Notes: generated from the letters alone by a model not told the origin. DNA of 64,000 nt from Sipunculus nudus (GCA_026874595.1 CM049322.1:58557886-58621885), one strand, 5' to 3'. Counted from the stretch's first letter, positions 1 through 14,011 are shown. Made by a program: numbers and translations.

Positions 1-557
1 AGTCATTTTAAGACAAACGTTTCAACCTATACCTTCGATCTATCATATATGGCTTACCTACCAATAGGGGAAGAACCCTATTGATGTTGAGTTGAAAAGG
101 TCAGAGGTCAAGGTCACAGTACTTAATTGTTCCAAAGGCTTGTGAACATATTTCAAGTTAAAATGTTCATCCCGAACCTTCAGTATTGCAAATATGCCCC
201 ATCTTTGCATCACTCATTTTGATTCAAACTTCATATTTATTGGTCTCTTTGCTTGAAGAAATGACACTGATTTCGGGGCAAGCTGGTCAGGAGGTTAAAG
301 GTTGCGGGTCAAAGTTATTCACACATTGGTTACCAAGTTTTTACTCCAGTTTTAAGTGGTTAGTAGTTTAAGTGATTAGTAGGTACCCATCACTCTAGAA
401 AGAATCAAATTGATATGCCGGCAAAAAGTCATAGGTCAGGGATCTTCAGAACATAAACTGACATTGTAGACCATCTCTGTTTTTCTTGTTTATACCATTG
501 CACTCCAACTGGTACATCTCACTGTGTGGCCGTAATTGTGAGGGACACTTGTGATAT
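1..557. other. Intergenic DNA, no gene seen
   Basis: I see no exon with usable splice sites or family resemblance here. The stretch has short direct repeats of the kind AGGTCAAGGTCA (around 100-115, 290-305 and 428-440), a pattern that also occurs inside the tandem-repeat transposons further right, so this may be an old fragment of one. The short reading frames are not convincing. Confidence 0.5.
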
Positions 558-806
558 AAAAAAAAATTATAAACTTATTTATTTTACATGGATTGTTCAA
601 ATAGTTATTATAACTAATCGAGGCACTCTCCATGGCTCCGGTGATGGCGTTCGGTAGTCTGCAGAGGTGGAGGAAACCGGAGTACCCGGAGAAAACCACC
701 GGCCTTGGACGGGCAACTACAACACACTCTCATAGCCACGCCGGGGATCGAACCCGGGTCGCCAGCGGAGATAGCCAAGCGTTTTACCACTCAGCTGTCC
801 AGGCTG
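558..806 (-). mobile_element. tRNA-derived SINE
   Basis: Read on the minus strand, the element starts with a tRNA-like head: an A-box-like stretch (CAGCTGAGTGGTAAAACGC) and a clear B box (GGGTTCGATCCCC). A central domain follows with CTCCGGGTACTCCGGTTTCC, a motif I know from conserved SINE cores in many animals. The 3' end runs into an A/T-rich tail near 550-570. The anticodon region does not fold like a working tRNA, so this is a SINE and not a tRNA gene. A decayed relative lies at 23190-23295. Confidence 0.8.
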
Positions 807-1254
807 AATCCCTTTGTATGATATGAACATGATAAGTGCATAACTAAAACACTCTGTTGCCCGAAGTATTACTTAATTCTTCAGCTACAGATTTAAAAGA
901 TGAACGGAACATTTTGCAGTTTATTTTATGGAATCGTAGCAATAAACTTAGTTTTCTAGATATCTAATATTTTGTATACAAATTTTAAGATATAACATCA
1001 AGTGTGTGTTCTGATAATTTGTCGATCTGTACTGGATTTGGATTGCTTTGTTTGTTTGACAAGACTTTAAGTGATGCTTTCTGCATTTCTTTTCTTTCAA
1101 TTAAAACATATTGGACTTATATTTTTTTAAATTTTTTGCATGTCCATAAATCGGATATGAGAGTTTTCTGCCCTGATCGTGCCTTTCGAATTGCTTATGA
1201 CATTCATTACTGTAACATTATATAGAGCAATTGCCACAAGTTTTGTCTCTTATT

Positions 1255-1445
1255 GGAGACTGTGTGATATCAAGTGTCAGACTTGTCAGAAATCTATTAT
1301 GTCTGCCAGGTAGCCATCTTAGAAATCCTCTTGTCAGTGTAGTTCTCTGATTTTTTTAATGATTAGTCCCTTTAGGAGAAGTTTATTGTCGGATTCCAGA
1401 CCTGTCAGGAATCCAATATAGCCATCAGGTAGCCAGCTTTAAATT
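1255..1445. repeat. Diverged tandem duplication, about 125 bp
   Basis: Two adjacent imperfect copies share the order GTCAGAC(T/C)TGTCAG, AATC, a CAGGTAGCCA block and then AAAT(C/T)CT. Copy one is about 1255-1340 and copy two about 1375-1455. No gene link is visible. Confidence 0.4.
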
Positions 1446-2621
1446 CCTTTTGAACATATTTATCAAGAACTTTTAAAGTGAATGCAGTGGTTAGTATAAT
1501 GATGTAATCTTGCAAAGGATCGGGTCAAAGATTTCTTTTAAAATATGACCATCAATTATGAAAGTTCAGTGCAGTTGGTTTGTATTGAATACAAATTCAT
1601 ACAGAGGTACCCGTTTCTCAAAAATTCTTGCATGGATTTCATTGAATCCCATCAAGCAAGCTATGGGATTAGTTCCTGTAAGCTCAACAACCATACAAAT
1701 TGCCTCAGACCATCATGCAACCAGACATGTGATATATATTTCTGTCATCGTAGAAAGTTTCAACAAATAGACCATTTCAGCATCTCACGACTCGCAATGC
1801 ATGCTAGTCAGGGTCAAAGGTCACCATTACCAAAACACGTTCCTAGAGCAGACACGTGCAAGGCAGAAATGGCGGAACGTCACGTTCCAACCCTTTCTAT
1901 ATATCTATTAATATTTTCAGTCGACGCCTCCCATAGACAATTGCATCCTTAATAAGTGTTACACATTGCCCCTAAGCAGGTTAGAGCTTTTCTGCTGGCC
2001 TTTTTCAACAAAATGTAACAAATACGGCACTTGTGCAGTCGCTCACTCCATGTGGCTCACAGAATCACACTTGTGAAATATTCAAGTGGACCATTGACGG
2101 TGCTTCACATTTAACTTATTTATATGTAGAAATGTCTTTGTCAACACTTTGATATGAAGGTTAGTAACCATTTACAAATCATGAGTATTTAAATTAGATG
2201 TCCTTTTTTTTTTTTCTCGAAATGCATCTTTATAACTTTCTCAAATTTCATTGTCCTGATTCCTGTGTCAATAACACTACAGTTTATTATAACACTGTTA
2301 ATGTGTTATGTTGAAGGCCTGTGTTTCAAGACATAATTCCCTTTAGTCCAGATAATGCTTTTATATTTTTATATTTCCTAATAATAATCCACACTAAATC
2401 ACTGAAGAAATAATTAATAATTATAACTCAATGACCCTGTCATGGACAAACGGAAATGTTTCATTTAATGTTTCACGTAAATGTTCACAGTTCAGCATGC
2501 AAAACTGCTGGACAAGATTATTGTTATTTCAAAATTACAAAAAGGTCTGTATGAAGCATATAAGGGCAGTTTCCTTGGAACATATTAAATATTGTCTGCA
2601 TAAATCACACAAAAATACCAT

Positions 2622-2674
2622 TTATATATATATATATATACATGTATATATATGTATGTATGTATATATATATG

Positions 2675-2735
<61 letters not shown>
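2622..2735. repeat. Compound (TA)n/(TG)n microsatellite
   Basis: Uninterrupted alternating TA with interleaved TATG and a (TG)8 block. The reading frame across it (Ile/Tyr/Val runs) is an artefact. Confidence 0.95.
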
Positions 2736-2736
<1 letters not shown>

Positions 2737-3174
2737 AAGCCATTTATTATAATATGTTAATATAGACATATACATTGAAGTTTATATCTTTCAGCTTTAA
2801 AATTCATTAAAATAATTCTATCATAAACAAAAGTAGGGGGGCACTTGCTGCCGCTTCTCTTTACAGAGGTATGTGTCAAGTACTGGTTCTACATTATTAA
2901 AAATAGAGCTGAAATATTATATCATAATAGATATGGGTGTAAAAGGTGCAATATATTTCTCTCAAGTGTTACTTAATCATTTGTACTTCTACTGATCCAC
3001 TACCTACAGAAATTTGGCAGATTAGTAAAAATGTCAAGAGTATGCCATTTAAATCTAATTAATTCGAATCAATGGCACAGGCCAGAAAAAAATATAGCTT
3101 TTTATACATTGTAATTTTGATGCATGGCACATAATTGTTATTTAGAGGATGTTGCAATGAAGCTTTTTTCTCAT

Positions 3175-3290
3175 CACCCCCCCCCCCCCCCCCGCCCTTC
3201 CCCATAGGTATCAAATAGCTAACTTTACCAAAACTTGGCATCAGGCATAACTTAATAAGACTTGTCTGACCCCCCCCCCCCCCCCCCCCC
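3175..3290. repeat. Two poly-C tracts
   Basis: Runs of about 16-20 C sit near 3177-3194 and 3271-3290, with coding-like but meaningless glycine or proline runs in the reading frames. Similar poly-C tracts lie at 5783-5795, 42505-42517, 45632-45647, 45710-45726 and 47026-47037. Confidence 0.9.
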
Positions 3291-3660
3291 GTAGTATTCC
3301 CATTTGCGTTTGAATGCCTATGAGACAAACTGTTTAAAACTAATGGTAAAAATTTTTGATGTTTCCTAGGGTCCATTTTTCATCAAATATCTTGCATAAT
3401 CAGACAGGCACTCCTGTTTCTTGCTTTTCATCAACTGTACATCTGTTTTGTAATATTTAATGTTTTTAGGTGAGATACTTTTATTGTTGCAAGTGACATA
3501 TTTGTTTTTGTTAAATATCAACTATTACCATTTAACTAACAGTTGTTATTGCTGAGTGTGATAGTTTTATTAATCATAACGAGGAGCTAAAGGGCAGTGT
3601 CCACACCTTTAAGAAACAAAATAAAACATACATAAAAGATGGGAAATACATATTGATATC

Positions 3661-3673
3661 TCTCTATATATAT

Positions 3674-3709
<36 letters not shown>

Positions 3710-4085
3710 CTATAAAACTCCAATCTACTGCACTTTTTATAATATTAATAATATAGTTCAATATTAATTATATAAAAAATATCCTAATATAGTTTATAGT
3801 AATATGTTTATTTTAAATTAATAAAAATAATGAATTAATTAGCTAAAGCTAAATTAATTGCCAATAGGTTCATGTAACAAGAATAAATAAATATATATAT
3901 ATATATATATATTTAATTAATAGTATTAGTAGCTGTAAAATAATAGATTATAGCGAGTAAAAAATTGTCAAGAAGTACATGTAACAAGAATATATACTAA
4001 CGGCTAGGTGTGTGTGTGTATATATATATATATTAAAATATTTATATATATATGCATATATAATAATTATTATAATATATATCTG
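3661..4085. repeat. Cluster of (TA)n microsatellites
   Basis: Three TA-rich tracts (about 3661-3710, 3890-3912 and 4016-4080) are separated by very AT-rich DNA. No gene is seen in 2740-4780. Confidence 0.85.
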
Positions 4086-4790
4086 ATTATATATTTCTTT
4101 TCTATGTTACGAAAGAGAGGCAGGCTCAAAGTATTACTAATACTAATCGTAATGCTGTTATAAGACTTCATTAATATTAACTATTAAACTAAACGTAGCC
4201 ACACAACTTATTTGGACAGAAATCCCTGTGTGAAATTGTTTATGTCCGCACCGTTCTGCTGGCAACTTGCACCCACATGCGCGTGACTCGGCCTTGGTGC
4301 CTTCGTTCACTGGTCAGAACTCGCACAACGCACGTGTTGTTTCCTGTGTTTTTTCACAGACTAGCTGGCTCTGTTTTCACAAACCATGTGTACCATTGAT
4401 ACAATGTTTCACGACATCGTTTGGGACGAGGCATGTTAAACCCGGAGAAACAAGTAACACAGTGTATCTGCTGCGTCTTACAAAGGAAGCGGCAGAAGTT
4501 GGCAGGACCGCATGTAGTTTGTTTTGGTAATGGTGACCTTTCACCTTGGGCTCAAGGTCGGTCATCGCACATGCGCGCCTGTAATGCTGAAATGGTCTAT
4601 TGGCAAATAGGTTCTTCAAAAATTCACAAAGTAGTTTGGGGACCTCTGAAATTATTAAATATGAGTGGATTCCAGAGAATTTAATTCTGCTGAGAAACTC
4701 TAAATTAGTAAACTTGACTTTCATGAAGATCCATCATATTCCTAGTAAGTTGTTACCGCGACGCCACAGAGTAGCCAGGCGACCACTGAC

Positions 4791-5246
4791 CGGTCCTACT
4801 AAATACCGGAATACCCCAAAATACCCCGGAATAACAGAATAAATGTGTAAATTCTTCTAATATTTCACAAACAACATGATAAGATATGACATTCTGACCA
4901 TATTCTTAGGGTTTTGTGACATAGGAAAGTTTTCCAGCTTTATTCCAGTTAGTGTGGCAAATAGAACAGACGGTAATCAGGTAGGCCGAATATTCCATGG
5001 GGCTGAAAGGAGCGGCGGTGTCACGGAAATAAAATGTCACATAAACTTGCACCCTTGCAAACCTCTTGAGTTGGGCCTCACTTTAACATAACAAATATAT
5101 AAATTATGAAAAATAATTTATTCATTTTAAATACAAAAACAAGCAACATATATTTTACAGAATATTTTAACATTAAGAAGGGAAATAAAGCGATATTCCG
5201 GGGTATTTTGGGGTATTCCGGGGTATTTCGGTATTTAGTAGGACCC
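4791..5246. mobile_element. Short TIR transposon with 9-bp target duplication
   Basis: Both ends carry an inverted repeat of about 45-50 bp built from GGTCCTACTAAATACCG followed by repeated AATACCCC blocks. The 9-bp direct repeat ACCACTGAC sits immediately outside each end (4782-4790 and 5247-5255). Long TIRs, about 455 bp, no transposase and a 9-10 bp duplication fit a non-autonomous Mutator-like element. The ends and the duplication are read directly; the superfamily is inference. Confidence 0.8.
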
Positions 5247-5639
5247 ACCACTGACCTTATTAAATTTGTGGATTTTGCCTTTTATTGAATTTGTGCGAGA
5301 TAATCTATTGTTAAGCTTAAGTGGTTACGATGATATTCAGGAAATTGCATCAAAACCCTTGTGAGTTTTCGTGGAGACACTAAAAATTAACGGGCGGCAT
5401 GACGGACGGACTGTGGGAATACTGCGACACCTCCCGTCGTATATTTATATATATATAGGGGTTAGGCCTATATATCCCCAGTTTTCAGAACGTGATAACA
5501 CTGATTAACCCTAAGACCATCCAGCTATTCAGAGAATGAGATTTATATATTATAAATGAATTAGTATTAATAATTAGTATGACAGACTGATTCCATGTCT
5601 GCCTTTTTGCTAGCTGGACACACACACACACACGCACAT

Positions 5640-5647
5640 ATATATGC

Positions 5648-5700
<53 letters not shown>

Positions 5701-5729
5701 CATATATATATATATATTTATATATACTC
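5640..5729. repeat. (TA)n microsatellite
   Basis: About 90 bp of near-perfect TA, preceded by a short (CA)n tract at 5617-5636. Confidence 0.95.
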
Positions 5730-6462
5730 TACACGGGAAAAGATATTTATGGGTGTTTTTAACAAAATTCGACTAACCTACCGCCCCCCCCCCCCACACA
5801 CACACACTTACAGACCACTAGGCCACTAAAATCAGTCCCGTATAAGACTAGACGAGGGCATAAAATAGCCGGCTTGTGCTGGAGCTTTGCAAGTGTACTA
5901 TATATGGAACAGGAGCATAAATATGGTTACGTGATAAGTTAACTTTTCTAAACATTGCACCACAAACTGACATTTGGAAATCAAGCCTTTGACTTGGTGG
6001 ACGCATTAAATAAAAAAAATGTACATTTCAGATAAGATTACGTTATACTTGATCAAATTTTTGTATCTGGTCATGTTTAGATCAACTGAGTTATGATTAC
6101 AGTGAAGAAGAGGCTGCTTTACTGTGTCTTTGCTCATTGACCTTTCTCATGAATATTAATATGACCCTGTGTAACCTGTATGTACACGGAGTGGCAACAG
6201 GAGTGAAGCCACTTCTTCTGGGAAATCCATTTTGGAAATACCACTCAATGATAACAGACGAGCACTTACCTTTGACCAGGTGTGAGGAATACTGCCTTCA
6301 TAGTTATTGCTACTTAAACCGAGTGGAGCAAAGTGCAGGTACGTGCAACGGATTGAAATATACGACATTCATGGCGGACTTGAATGTATGATTATCTCTA
6401 AGATGTTTCATTTTCTTGAAATACCAATGTGAAGGGTATTGCTATGCGGTACAGCTACATAG

Positions 6463-6491
6463 TTATATATATATATATATATATATATATA
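6463..6491. repeat. (TA)n microsatellite
   Basis: Short perfect TA tract. The region 5730-8160 around it has no exon I can confirm; weak candidates are listed among the rejected items. Confidence 0.9.
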
Positions 6492-7439
6492 CTCTCATGT
6501 ACATCAAATTTACATTTTATTAATGTAAATGTATGCATAATTAATTTATACCGATATTAAAGGAGTTCGATAGCGTCAGTTAATTCTCTCTCTGTTTAAA
6601 TGTTTAATATGAAATCCTAAATATTTCGATAAATCATGATACTGTATACTATATCAATAGCTATATAAATATTCCGTAAATGTATTTTGAAACCAGTTAT
6701 TTACGTGCCTTTAGCAGAAAAACAGAAAATACCAGAGCAATGAGTGGGCTGAGAAGACGGACTCCGGGTGATCGGCCATGTATAGCTAATATGAACACCC
6801 CTGTGGGCAGCAGTCAGCCATCCACCAATGAACGAAGACCAGAGCCTGACTTTCTCTAAACAGTGCGACTCACGGCATACAGCTGTTTTAAATCTGCCAG
6901 GGACTGTTACAGACTTGTCGATTTGTGTTTTAAGAAGATATATTTCGTGGTATGTTGATTCTGTCACATTTTTTAAATAATATTTATAACCTCTGTATCA
7001 GCATTAAATGAGTGATGTTAGTAAATGTGTATACAGGCTGATGATGGCAGGAATAATCGATTGATTTTATTTACATTATTTACACACGTTTTAAAAATGT
7101 ATCATCGGGGAAGAGACAACAGGCTACACATATTTTTTGCAAAGATTCATTGTCAATATACAAATATGAACATGTATGTCCGTCTCCCTCTATCTCACGT
7201 TTTGTGTATATTTGCAAACAAATTTATGAATCTAAATGGCTTTGCGTAGATTCATAATACCAAAAAGTAGCCATATTTTATCATATCTTCTTCAGATCTC
7301 TCTGTTTATAATGCCTGCCCGTGATACCACAACTGAAGATATTGGAGATATGTTGAGAGAGGAAAACCAATCGATAATTGTGAAGCTGGGCCACTGGATT
7401 GCCTATCGTTGTAGTACAATTACTACAGAGCTATTTATG

Positions 7440-7880
7440 TAATATTTATAACAGTATACCACAGAAATTTAAATTTATATGTATACTACAAAACTATATG
7501 TTTTATGTATTACAGTATCCTACAGAACTATATAGGTATGGTGCAAAACAATAATGCTATTTGTACGCTACAGACATACATATGTGTTATTTGTATACTA
7601 TAGAACTATATATTTTATATGTATAATACAGAAATTTTTGTTATATGAATACTTCATAACTATAATTGTGTATGTCCACTACAAATCTCTATATGTTATA
7701 CGTATACTGCAGAATTATATATGTTATATATATGTATATATACACTAAAGAGCTATAATGCAATATGTATAGGTCCAGCTACAGTGCTTTATATTTTATA
7801 TGTATACTACAGAACTATAATTTATAGATTATACTGCAGAACAAAATATATAGATACACTACAAATCTATTATTTATTTT
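7440..7880. repeat. Diverged tandem array, unit about 40-45 bp
   Basis: The block TATGTATACTACAGAACTAT recurs with changes roughly every 40-50 bp (for example near 7480, 7520, 7595, 7700 and 7800). The copies are well decayed, so this is an old satellite-like array. The Tyr/Ile-rich reading frames across it are not genes. Confidence 0.7.
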
Positions 7881-8169
7881 CTATAATCTTTTTGGTTGTT
7901 CAGTCTTAATATTACTCACTGTATACATACATTTAATTACGCGTAATATCATATACCTTATGACACAGATTGAAAATGATATAACCACATTTGCATCCTC
8001 GTTCATGATCCGACCCTGCAAATAGCAGGAGTATACACAATATGGTAATAATATATAAATAAACACATTCCAAATGTATTAGAATTATTCACTTTCTTAT
8101 AGTCCATGTACAATATTCAGAAACGGTACTTATCTTATAACCTTCAACTTTACTATGCTTATTTTTCAG

Positions 8170-8271
8170 AACGTGTGTTTTAACACTGTCGTGGTCTTCA
8201 TTTTTCCAAAGATGTTTTCAGTTGGTGAATTGTTCGGGAATTTGGTGTGTTATTGCATGTTTCATTTACTG
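8170..8271 (+). CDS. Candidate upstream exon of the CARD-like gene
   Basis: This 102-base stretch has a good acceptor (TTTTTCAG) and a consensus donor (GTAAGT). It is open for 34 codons, ends at a codon boundary and would run straight into the exon at 10053. It contains an internal ATG at 8212 (MFSVGELFGNLVCYCMFHLL), a hydrophobic stretch that would make an N-terminal extension. A second frame is also open, but it hits a stop in the next exon. No protein family is recognised. It may equally be a 5' untranslated exon or chance. Confidence 0.35.
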
Positions 8272-8448
8272 GTAAGTACCTTTCTTAATTTAGTTTATAG
8301 GCACATTAATCTATGGTTGGTAATGGAGATTTTTATCATTCAATCACGCTCAGACATAAACCATATGTAAACCTTTTTGTTCTTCTTTTAAGACTACAAA
8401 GACATGGCTTCAAACAAAGCCGGTTGATCGTTAGATGAGAGCACACTG

Positions 8449-8452
<4 letters not shown>

Positions 8453-8497
<45 letters not shown>

Positions 8498-8660
8498 AAC
8501 CTACTGATGGCATTAAAGGGACCTTCCTTTATTTTAGGCATTAGCCAATAACAAAATGTTATTCTAAACTAGACCCTATGGTTGTTAATGACAATGTTTT
8601 TCACTAAACAATAACAAATATGGTCCCCCTAATCTTAAAGATGAGTCTCACTAATGACTA

Positions 8661-8713
<53 letters not shown>

Positions 8714-8844
8714 TTCTATATTCATTTTTTTTCATTACACGTATCCGATTTCAGTATCATCTTATATTGACGCGGACCTATTGCCGAACTGTATATATAA
8801 GACGAATGGTGGTATGTATATAACTATAGTTAGGACTTTATAGA

Positions 8845-8895
<51 letters not shown>
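8453..8895. repeat. Three (TA)n microsatellites
   Basis: Near-perfect TA tracts at about 8453-8493, 8664-8710 and 8849-8895. Confidence 0.95.
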
Positions 8896-9845
8896 ATCGT
8901 CTATTGGAAAGTTTGAATGATCGATTGCCAATACCTTCACAGCACAGGTAATCTGTTTCCACGAGATAAACGGGAATATACGAAGATAACAGGTTTCGGT
9001 TTATCACAGCTAAATTTCTGAAAATGTGGTAGAGTTATATACGGGTCACATATATTTAATAGAGAAGTACTGTAGAATACAACGATCCATCTGTAAATCA
9101 TATTAATAAAATATGAAGGTAATTAGGAACCATGAAATAAGAAATTTAAAATACCCGTTCTGCTGCCACGTATATATATTATAGTTATAGTCCTAAGTAG
9201 GTTTTACAATATAACCTCTGTATGGAGGAGAAATACAGGATATTGCATCACCCACGACAAGTCAATCTTGAACAAGCGTAGTAAATTATATTCAAAACTA
9301 GCTATTATCCGTGCTACGCAAAGTTTATGGCGAGGAGTTAGTTCTGATGTTTATTATCATAGTTGAATGTCTTAGTTGTACAATGTTACCATCATACGAT
9401 CTCTTCAAAGACGACATTTGGTGTAAGTTTTCCGTCTTTGAGTTGACCTTGTGTCTGCAAGCGAGTCTGATCTATCGTGAAGATGGCATTACTGTATGAC
9501 CTAGGCACTTTTTGGGAACGTTGAAAAACGACAGATGGCGAGTCTGTCCTTTGGGACAATAAAAAAAGGTGGAATGTCTTCGGACAAACCCGGAGCATGT
9601 GTATGTCGAAAATCACAGCAATCCGTACGGTGGTATCAGGAGAGATACAGAAAAATCACACAAATCGCATTGAGCTATTAATATATAGCCTAGATGCCTG
9701 AAACCACCGAAGCATGCAAAAGTTAAGTAACATGCTGCAGTAACAGCCGGGTCCCCTACGAGCGTCAGTTATCTGATTATCACCCGTGCCCTATACCGGC
9801 AACGGCCTAGAACTCGGAGCAATAACACGATGCTCGAACGTGCTT

Positions 9846-9849
<4 letters not shown>

Positions 9850-9903
<54 letters not shown>
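9850..9903. repeat. (TA)n microsatellite
   Basis: About 54 bp of TA, 150 bp upstream of the first confirmed exon of the CARD-like gene. No gene is seen in 8900-10050. Confidence 0.95.
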
Positions 9904-10052
9904 GTGTTAAACTTGGGTCACCTTTACCAAGACAAATGGTTAAAAGTAATTATCAGAGAAATCTTATGATCGCCTCTTACAGGAAGACCGTTTTCCTCAC
10001 ATCAGCCTGACACACACAGTCCATCTCACCATGATGTTGTTATGTTTTGTAG

Positions 10053-13000
10053 ATGTCTTTTATAGACATGCAGGAACCATCGGTAGCGGAGCTAGACCTA
10101 CACCATGAGACAATTGTGGAAGAAATATGGAATGACCTCTCAGGGCGCACCCTTCCCTTATTTTCCTATATTTTAGATCAAAGGTATTTTCCCATGGGAG
10201 AAGAGTTTGGAAACTTTCCGCCCTTGGTCAAAGAGGCAAGGTCGCATTTGGCATTTTATAGGATACTTTTCGTGGGATGACCGTTTTTATAGAACGCTCT
10301 CATAGAGCTTTGTGTAAAGAGTAAACTATAGATACAGACTATGATACATCAGGACGTACATAGTACCGTCGTCATGGGAGTTACTTTGAACACTTGGAAA
10401 GTAACATTATATGTCCCTTTACATCGCAGAAAGAATAGTTGTTTAACTATAACAATATAACTTGTTGTATAATTATATAAGACTTTGTAACAACAGTTAT
10501 TGAAGAAGTGTGGAAAGAAATTTCTATTACTGTCAGTGTATAACTTGTATAAATAAAACTATATATATTTTTATATAGTTATCTATATTTTTTCATATAT
10601 AATTCTCTATATAGTTGTAGTAATACAACAAGTTATTATATATGCAACAAAAAGTTATTTAGTTACAGTTATACCACTATTCTTTCTCAGAAATAATAGT
10701 TCAGTGTGAGATATGTGTAATTCTATATATTCACTCCGTGTTTACCCCTCGGTATACCATAATGTGGAACAAATCAACTGACGAGAACTAACTTTTACAA
10801 AAAGACATATGCTTACTGATTTTAGTCATAAACACCACGGCGGTTTATAGTAAACATTTTGACTTTGTTGACCTATTAATTGTAAAATAGAAAAAGAATA
10901 TACTTCTGTTTAATTCAAGCTCTCAAAACTGTATGCGTCACAGTTACACACCAAAAGTAATATATTATTGAATTCAAATATTCTTTTAATTAAATCAACA
11001 TCCAATTTCAACCGAAAATTCATCTAGATTCCACCAAAAACTCCGAAAGATGTGGTTAAGGATATATCCGATTTTATACATTATATTATAATATTCCCTG
11101 AGATCTGACTAATGTATTTTTTTTTGTATGATATGAAGGAATGTTTCAATAATTTACAGCTCTGTTTGTATTTTACAGAGGAACAGACATCGATTTTATC
11201 GTCAGAAGACAAATGAAGCCATCAAATACATAGAGCAACAGACGGATAAGGTACACGCATCGTAAAGTCGACACAGCTGCGTAGTTTTTACAATATCGTT
11301 TTGTTGCCGTAAATGGGTCGTACAAACCACAAGTCACAATGTCGCAAAAGACTTGCACTGATACGTTATACGTGTGATAGCTCGTAAAAAGACAAACATA
11401 AACGGGTACAATCGTTTATATAAATTCCTCAAGAAGCATACAGCCACGCGCAGTCACAATAGTTTCATGATATAACAATACTTGAAATCTATAGGATTTT
11501 ATTCAAATTCAAAGAAGATTTAAAGAAGCATCCCGTCTCAGACTCTTCCTGTTTTAAGTCCATGCATGCAAGTAGTGTTATCTTAATCTCGTAACTATAG
11601 AATATTAAACCTAGTTTGGAGCTCGGTCTAATGGTTTGTGTATCGCGAAGTGTCAGTCATTTGTTCTTCTGACACGTCCTTAGCCCTCGTTTTAACGAGT
11701 TAATATTTAAAACTGCTTAATGGTGTTCTACGAACTGTTTTGCTATTCTACAATGCTTCATTTTAAATATTTAACATAGATTATATTTTATATCATTTAA
11801 TAGAGTGACCTCAGCCTTGCATGGTCAATTATCTTAACTTTAAAATAAGCATGTGATTTTTCATTCAGGCTTGCAGGGCTGCCTTTTATGTGACACCAAG
11901 TACCTTAAAAACTGAACTCGCCCGGTGGCGTGTGACTGCCTTGGAGTGGTTCCTAAGGGAAACGTCAGGCTGTGGAAGAAAGCCTGGGCCGTATCTGGGA
12001 GAGATCGAGGCCGCGTCTCACAAGATTGAAGAATTTTATACAGAGCTGAATGAGCGCAAACTGGTCTTTGTAAGTCTGTGTTCCAAAAGGTTTATGATTT
12101 TTAGAGAACGAGAAAGGCGAAATAGTATGATCTACATCGACATAAATTCGATTAGATAATGTTGGTTATTAACGGGACTGTAACGGCACATTATCGTACT
12201 ATAGGCCTACGATACACGTTTTGCTACTTTTCGTTCAGGGAATGCAGAATACTGAGACACAATATACTATTGATATTATGTTAACTGCCTCCAACTGGAG
12301 AGTATGCGCTCACCCTCTCTCCTGCACGTGTGTGTTTGTCTGTTTGTGTGTTTATTCACGACATAATGCACGCAGTCACGAACGCAATCTCGTAAAATAT
12401 TCACGGCATTTCGTGAATAGGCCTATCAAGAATCCAGATCCGATTTAATAGACGCCATCAAGGGATATTCACAACATTAGAATACTGACAGTTATGTGTA
12501 AGTGTACCAGGGAATATGGGCCGAATAAACGAATACAAACATGGTTTTGAGAGTATCCAACAATAGAGACCCCCACATGGCTTACATTCCTTGAAACACG
12601 GGTTTCTAGTTACAAATCTCCAAAACAAATTGATTTCGAAACAGCCAATCAGATGCCATTCACCTTTAGTTTGACCAATGATATCCCACCTAATATGTCA
12701 CGTGGCACTTAGAGATCATACCATTAAAGTGGGACATTCCTTTCATTGGATGTTAATGTACAGGCATGAGTCACGTTATTTCCCAACTCTTTATACGTTG
12801 CGATGACATGGCCAGAACCTCCCAGGTTGTTCCTTGGCAACAGCCGAGTGGCACCATCTGTCTACCAGAAATTTAGGGACGTGATTTGGCTGCTTCATGT
12901 TGGGCCTTAACAGTATGCAGGCAGAACTACAAGCAGATCCTGGATTACATATAGTCGTATCTTTCCTGTTATCTGAATGAAATAATAACAGGACTTTATA

Positions 13001-13956
13001 ACTACATTGGCACGGTATAGTAGATAATGCACACATACTTTTCACTTTACCAGACGAACAAATATGTCATCCTTAATTAAATAAAAAATAATAAATGGGA
13101 TTTTAATGAAATTTATTGGAGATGGGAGACTTCAGGTTTTGATCAAGTCTTGATCATATTCAGGACGATTACATTGCTAAATTTAGGCCCTCTCCCAGTG
13201 ACTAATGAACAATCTCTTTTATTTATAGACGGCAAGTTCTGAAGAGCTGGGAGTTCAGGGAGAGGAACATTTGTTAATGATAAGAAAGTCTTCTGTCGTC
13301 TTAATACAGAGTCTGAAACTAGATCCATTGTTCGTTGTCTCCCTGGTAAACAAGGGAGTCATCAGTCTGCTCTTCTCTGAATACCTCAAGGTAAGGTACA
13401 CATTCCATTGTTTCACAATCCTGTTTTTTTTTAATTCCGCTGGGAGGTAAATTACGATTTTTTCTGGGTCGGTGCCTTGCTTGGTTAGTGGGTCCCTGTC
13501 AACAACTTTACTGAAAATATATGAAGATATATTGATAGAAACTTTTGTAACATTTAGGGTAACACCTTAAGAACAAATCGTTAAATGTGGGCCAGCAGAA
13601 CACCGTATTGTTTCAAGGATTCATCACCAGTGTGAGACAGGGTAATTTCCTTTGCCTGGTCGAAGCTGAAGTCACTCGCTGCTTTTTTCAGCAAGCATAG
13701 CTAATCCATGGTCAACGCATAGAGTTTATGAACCGTGATAAACATTGTTATCTGAGCAGCAGGCAGCAAATTTTGATTAGTGTCCTGACGGAGGCATTCA
13801 TGTCATCTCAGACTATTTTTCATGTTTTAATATTGCATGAACAGATAATTTTAGCTGGCGTTTTTAATTCAACTGATGGTGGAGTACGCTTTAGCATCAA
13901 CATATCTTATCTTTATTATTATTTTGTCTCCCAACGACTGATCAAATACACACAGA

Positions 13957-14011
<55 letters not shown>

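Noticed and set aside
690-806. tRNA gene on the minus strand
   Set aside because: Only A and B boxes are recognisable, the cloverleaf is not complete, and a SINE body and tail follow.
2431-2760. 109-codon frame
   Set aside because: Its second half is translated microsatellite.
6160-6338. Candidate exon ending at donor GTGCAG|GTACGT
   Set aside because: It is open for about 60 codons with a good donor, but no frame continues into any downstream exon of the CARD-like gene.
6716-6860. Candidate exon reading MSGLRRRTPGDRPCIANMNT
   Set aside because: It is acceptor-like at its start and Pro/Arg-rich, but it ends in a stop with no partner exons and no family match.
7298-7440. Candidate exon reading MPARDTTTEDIGDMLREENQ
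   Set aside because: The acceptor TCTTCAG is good and the peptide looks protein-like, but no donor gives a phase compatible with the next exon.
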